Program-made: the position numbers and the translations under genes
In this document: piece after piece, positions 60,677 to 64,000 of the stretch
Position numbering within the stretch: the stretch's first letter is position 1
Layout of the letters: each line of letters begins with the position of its first letter
Assembly: GCA_015863195.1 (NCBI GenBank)
Contig: JACBXO010000004.1
Span: forward strand, 186,001 to 250,000
Reading direction: 5' to 3'
DNA from: Aerococcaceae bacterium DSM 111022
GTDB taxonomy: Bacteria; Bacillota; Bacilli; Lactobacillales; Aerococcaceae
DNA: 64,000 bases
Notes under the pieces: model-generated
The model's input: only the letters and a program-made list of their open reading frames with translations
What the model was told of the DNA's origin: nothing
The model's database searches: none

Positions 60677-61594
60677 GTGAAATTATCATTTAAGAAAATT
60701 GTTTCATTATTCATGGCTTTAGCTGTTGTCTTTGGAGGATTAACAACACCATTTACAGTAAAAGCTCAAGACGAAGAACCTTTAGTCGTCCAATTTGTTC
60801 CAACAAATAACGACGGATCAATGGAAGCTCAAGCAGAACCATTTGCCGCTTACTTAACAGAACAATTAGGACGTCCAGTAGAAGTAACACTTGCAACAGA
60901 CTACTCAACAATCGTAGAAGCAATGGCTTCAGGACAAGTTGACTTAGGGATTATGCCACCAGCAGCTTATGTACAAGCGCGTGACTTAGGTGCAGCAGAA
61001 GCAATCTTAACATCAGTATTAGGTGCTTATGACGAAGAAACGGGTGAACCAGTTGAAGGTGAAACAACAGGATCATTTAAAGCAGAAATCATCGTTAGAG
61101 CAGATAGCGACATGGAAACATTAGAAGATTTAAACGGTAAACGTATCGCAACACTAAGCCCAACTTCAGCATCAGGATATATCTACCCAGTTGCTGAAAT
61201 GAAAGCAGCCGGTATTGACGTAACAAGCGACGTAACATTAACGCCAGTTAACGACATCCCATCTGAATTAACATCAGTATTAAATGGCCAACAAGATGCC
61301 GCATTCTCATTCGAAGGAACACGTCATGTATTTAACGACGCATTCGAAGAAGACTTAACTGAAGAATTACGCGTTTTATACTTATCTGAAGGCGACATCC
61401 CGAACGATGCCATCGCAGTTAACCCAGAAATGGACGCGGAATTAGTCGAACAAATCAAAGAAGTATTCCTAAACATGAGCGAAGATGAAGCAGGACAAGA
61501 AGCAATGTCAATGTGGTCACACTTAGGATACACAGAAGCTCAAGAAGAAGCTTACGACACAGTAGCGGAATACACACAACAAGCCGCTGAATAA
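60677..61594 (+). CDS. phnD: Phosphonate/phosphite-type binding protein PhnD, no lipobox
   Basis: A 305-residue exported binding protein. Signal peptide ends VKA, mature start QDEEP; no lipobox cysteine. VVQFVPTNNDGS near residue 35, SGQVDLGIMPPAAYVQARD near 86 and SPTSASGYIYP near 154 (phosph(on)ate oxygen contacts) are the PhnD blocks. The ligand may be a phosphonate, phosphite or an organophosphate. The GTG start is set by AGGGGAG seven bases upstream. Pho box upstream, ABC partners downstream. Confidence 0.9.
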   Translation: MKLSFKKIVSLFMALAVVFGGLTTPFTVKAQDEEPLVVQFVPTNNDGSMEAQAEPFAAYLTEQLGRPVEVTLATDYSTIVEAMASGQVDLGIMPPAAYVQARDLGAAEAILTSVLGAYDEETGEPVEGETTGSFKAEIIVRADSDMETLEDLNGKRIATLSPTSASGYIYPVAEMKAAGIDVTSDVTLTPVNDIPSELTSVLNGQQDAAFSFEGTRHVFNDAFEEDLTEELRVLYLSEGDIPNDAIAVNPEMDAELVEQIKEVFLNMSEDEAGQEAMSMWSHLGYTEAQEEAYDTVAEYTQQAAE

Positions 61595-61618
61595 TAGCTA
61601 ACACATAACAAACACATA

Positions 61619-61650
61619 GTAATCCTAATGGACCCGTTTCATTAGGATTA
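61619..61650 (+). terminator. Hairpin between phnD and phnC (partial terminator)
   Basis: TAATCCTAATG pairs perfectly with CATTAGGATTA around GACCCGTTT, followed by TTATCTTTT. Its place inside an operon suggests it lowers read-through so that binding protein exceeds the membrane components. Confidence 0.8.
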
Positions 61651-61671
61651 TTATCTTTTAGGGAGGAAAGT

Positions 61672-62427
61672 ATGATTGAATTTATCAATGTATCAAAGCG
61701 CTTCGATAATGGCGTCCTTGGTTTAAACAATGTTAATCTAAAAGTTGAAGATGGAGAATTTGTTGCGATTATCGGACTCTCCGGGGCTGGTAAAAGTACG
61801 CTCCTTCGAAGTGTAAACCGTTTAAATGATATAACTGAAGGTGACATAAAAATTAACGGCGTTTCGATTACAAATGCATCAGCCCGAGAAGTCCGTCAAA
61901 TGCGCCGTAATATCGGAATGGTTTTCCAACAATTTAATTTAGTAAAGAAAAATACGGTTCAAAAAAATGTTCTAACAGGACGACTAGGTTATTACAATTG
62001 GTTTCAAACATTACTCGGGCTATTTTCGAAAGAAGACTATGAACGCACTGAAAATGCCTTAGAACGAGTCAACTTATCCGACAAATTAAAAGTCCGCTCA
62101 AGCTCACTCTCAGGTGGGCAACAACAACGTGTGTCAATCGCTCGAACCATTGTACAAGAAGCAGAAATTATCTTAGCCGACGAACCAGTGGCTTCACTTG
62201 ACCCAATTACATCACACACAGTAATGGGAGACTTTAAGAAATTAAATGAAGAAATGAACCGCACGATTTTAATTAATATTCATTCCATTGATTTAGCGCG
62301 CCAATATGCCTCGCGCATTGTTGGGATGCGTGCAGGTGAAATTGTCTTTGATGGGCCAACCCATGAAGCAACCGACGAACGACTCAGTGAAATTTATGGT
62401 GCATCAATCTTTGATGACCAAGAATAG
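61672..62427 (+). CDS. phnC: Phosphonate ABC transporter ATP-binding protein
   Basis: A 251-residue ATPase. Walker A is GLSGAGKST near residue 35, the signature LSGGQQQR near 148 and Walker B ILADEPVASLD near 168. The YNWFQTLLGLFSKEDYERTENAL insertion near residue 105 is typical of PhnC. Ribosome-binding site AGGGAGG. It energises the two permeases that follow. Confidence 0.93.
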   Translation: MIEFINVSKRFDNGVLGLNNVNLKVEDGEFVAIIGLSGAGKSTLLRSVNRLNDITEGDIKINGVSITNASAREVRQMRRNIGMVFQQFNLVKKNTVQKNVLTGRLGYYNWFQTLLGLFSKEDYERTENALERVNLSDKLKVRSSSLSGGQQQRVSIARTIVQEAEIILADEPVASLDPITSHTVMGDFKKLNEEMNRTILINIHSIDLARQYASRIVGMRAGEIVFDGPTHEATDERLSEIYGASIFDDQE

Positions 62428-62441
62428 GAGGTCTCAAGAAT

Positions 62442-63221
62442 ATGTCTTTAAAAGATACCATTCATGATAGTCTCCCATTAAAATTAGCTATTACCGCCGT
62501 CATATTAATCTTAATCGTTTTATCAGGTTCGATTGTTGATGCTGATTTTGGTGAAGTTATCGAAAATGCTGGTCAAGCTCAAATTTTCTTAACCCAATTT
62601 CTAAAGCCTGAATGGTCTTACTTTGGTGACCTAATCGAACCCATGATTGCGACTTTGGCAATGTCAGTAGCAGGAACTGTGTTAGGTGTCATTTTTGCGA
62701 TACCAGCAGCTTTCTTAGGAACTGAAATTGTCACCCGCAACAAAGTAGTCACTATGATTTTCCGTGCTTTCTTTAGTTTAATTCGTACGATTCCAAACCT
62801 ATTACTCGCTGCAATTTTTGTAGCAATAGTTGGTATCGGCGAATTTACTGGAGTACTCACGATCGCAGTTTTTACCTTTGGTATGGTCTCGCAATTAGTA
62901 TTCGCCGAAATTGAAACCATTGACCTTGGCCCGATTGAAGCCAACGAATCGGTTGGAGCAACGCGATTTCAACTCGCAGTAACCTCTGTTTGGCCACAAG
63001 TTCAAACTGCCGTTTGGCAATATGTTTTCTATGCCTTTGAAGTAAATGTCCGCGCCTCAGCAGTGTTAGGATATGTTGGAGCGGGAGGTATCGGTGTCAC
63101 ATTAAACACCGCATTAGGCTTTAGACAATACGGGCGTGTGAGTTTAATTATTTTATTCATTTTAGTCGTTATTTTCTTAGTCGACTGGCTATCGAATTAT
63201 ATGAGAGAGGAAGTGTTATAA
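62442..63221 (+). CDS. phnE: Phosphonate ABC transporter permease 1
   Basis: A 259-residue permease with about six helices. The coupling loop is EANESVGATRFQLAVTSVWPQV near residue 165, and VLGYVGAGGIGVTLNTALGFRQY near 205 is the PhnE C-terminal pattern. Starts 14 bp after phnC with AGGAGG in between. Its stop is directly followed by the second permease. Confidence 0.92.
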   Translation: MSLKDTIHDSLPLKLAITAVILILIVLSGSIVDADFGEVIENAGQAQIFLTQFLKPEWSYFGDLIEPMIATLAMSVAGTVLGVIFAIPAAFLGTEIVTRNKVVTMIFRAFFSLIRTIPNLLLAAIFVAIVGIGEFTGVLTIAVFTFGMVSQLVFAEIETIDLGPIEANESVGATRFQLAVTSVWPQVQTAVWQYVFYAFEVNVRASAVLGYVGAGGIGVTLNTALGFRQYGRVSLIILFILVVIFLVDWLSNYMREEVL

Positions 63222-63998
63222 ATGGCAAAACAAAAGAATCATAAATGGTTAATGATTGTTATTTTGCTGATAACTATCGCCTCATTCATCTATATTGACT
63301 ATTCAAGTTTAGCTTATCTTTCAGGGGAGTATATTGTTTCAATTCTCCAAGGCCTTTTCCAACCCGATTGGACTTATGTCTACACGCCCGGTTCAGGAGA
63401 AGATTTGCTCAGTTTAATGTTGGATACCGTAGCCATTGCCTTTTTCGGGACAATTATTGGTGTCGTTTTATCGATTCCATTTATTTTACTCGGCGCTTAT
63501 TCTTTATGGGGCAAATTTAAAATTGTCCCACGTATTACGCGCGGTTTCCTGAATGTCTTACGTGCCATTCCGACTTTGATTTATGCGATCCTTTTCGTGC
63601 GAATTGTTGGGCCCGGCGAATTCGCCGGAGCGCTCGCGATCGGCGTCCAAATGGTTGGTATGCTAGGTAAACTAATCGGCGAAGCAATGGATAATATCGA
63701 CGACACACCCGTTGAAGCAATGGAATCAGTTGGTGCGTCATCCTTCCAAGTATTCCAATACGGACGCCTAGCTCAAGTCATGCCAGTTGCCGCTTCGCAC
63801 ACAATCAACCACTTTGAAATTGCGGTTCGTAGCGCGACAATTTTAGGACTAGTCGGAGCCGGAGGTATCGGCGCGCCCATCATTTTTGCACTTCAAGCGC
63901 GTAACTGGGGCCGTGTCTCAATCATCCTACTCGCAATTATCATCGTAGTTGTATTAATCGATCAGTTAAGTACTTTTATTAGAAAGAAATTGAAATAA
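63222..63998 (+). CDS. phnE: Phosphonate ABC transporter permease 2
   Basis: A 258-residue permease paralogous to the preceding one, with EAMESVGASSFQVFQYGRLAQV near residue 166 and ILGLVGAGGIGAPIIFALQARNW near 206. The ATG immediately follows the previous stop codon. Two different PhnE subunits probably form a heterodimeric channel. The coding sequence ends two bases before the window edge; genes for phosphonate breakdown, if any, would lie beyond. Confidence 0.92.
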   Translation: MAKQKNHKWLMIVILLITIASFIYIDYSSLAYLSGEYIVSILQGLFQPDWTYVYTPGSGEDLLSLMLDTVAIAFFGTIIGVVLSIPFILLGAYSLWGKFKIVPRITRGFLNVLRAIPTLIYAILFVRIVGPGEFAGALAIGVQMVGMLGKLIGEAMDNIDDTPVEAMESVGASSFQVFQYGRLAQVMPVAASHTINHFEIAVRSATILGLVGAGGIGAPIIFALQARNWGRVSIILLAIIIVVVLIDQLSTFIRKKLK

Positions 63999-64000
63999 AA

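Overview
The window reads as a chromosomal segment of a low-GC Gram-positive bacterium of the order Lactobacillales. Support comes from the B. subtilis-type PurR next to GlmU and Prs, class 3 fructose bisphosphatase, ECF vitamin transporter S components (FolT, ThiT, BioY), a sucrose PTS operon, and methionine genes controlled by Met T-boxes rather than SAM riboswitches. The family cannot be fixed from sequence alone; an Aerococcaceae/Carnobacteriaceae-like organism is a guess. No rRNA, tRNA, insertion sequence, prophage or CRISPR array was seen.

Layout. 0-1.8 kb: Pho-boxed phosphoesterase and a THF-riboswitch folT. 1.9-6.7 kb: scrR and scrA-scrB-scrK for sucrose. 6.8-8.2 kb: a tandem pair of unknown paralogues, the first 5'-truncated. 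8.3-11.6 kb: Nudix plus PLD/helicase/DUF3427 pair. 12-16.6 kb: inositol-phosphatase-like gene, T-box with cystine-type transporter and cystathionine gamma-synthase/lyase, LURP-one and YccF proteins. 16.8-21.4 kb: secreted protein and a cyclic-di-GMP polysaccharide module (BcsA-like synthase, GGDEF, EAL). 21.5-28.4 kb: tautomerase, ogt, mgsA, esterase, purR, glmU and two prs genes. 28.4-31.5 kb: T-box and metNIQ. 31.6-34.8 kb: Pho-boxed secreted phosphatase and a secreted unknown. 34.9-39.2 kb: pncB-nadE, tagO-like and degV. 39.3-44.1 kb: second Met-family ABC system, then a T-box with an orphan metQ and an M20 amidohydrolase. 44.2-45.5 kb: tandem 118-bp Pho-box repeats and a degenerate metallo-beta-lactamase-fold gene. 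45.8-50.1 kb: fbp, DUF1576 pair, DUF924. 50.2-53.5 kb: T-box, TIGR04076, aldo/keto reductase and NhaC-type carrier. 53.5-58.1 kb: TatD, TPP-riboswitch thiT, Crp/Fnr regulator, birA-bioY, MBL hydrolase. 58.3-64 kb: unusual ClC, a repeat- and hairpin-rich gap of about 1 kb, and Pho-boxed phnD-phnC-phnE-phnE.

Two regulons tie the window together. A phosphate-starvation regulon is marked by TT(A/T)ACA-like hexamers on an 11-bp period before four transcription units; in three of them the last hexamer is exactly 9 bp from a -10 box. A methionine regulon is marked by four T-box leaders, each with an ATG in the specifier position and TGGT in the antiterminator bulge, as expected for tRNA-Met.

The most unusual features are: an array of 118-bp repeats, each with a Pho box and a hairpin whose stem changes while pairing is kept; four perfect short hairpins spaced about 40 bp apart before phnD; seven exported proteins, including four ABC solute-binding proteins, that all lack a lipobox cysteine and all show an A/Q signal-peptidase I junction; a BcsA-like synthase whose PilZ domain stops at the c-di-GMP motif and overlaps a diguanylate cyclase; and a ClC protein without the gating glutamate.
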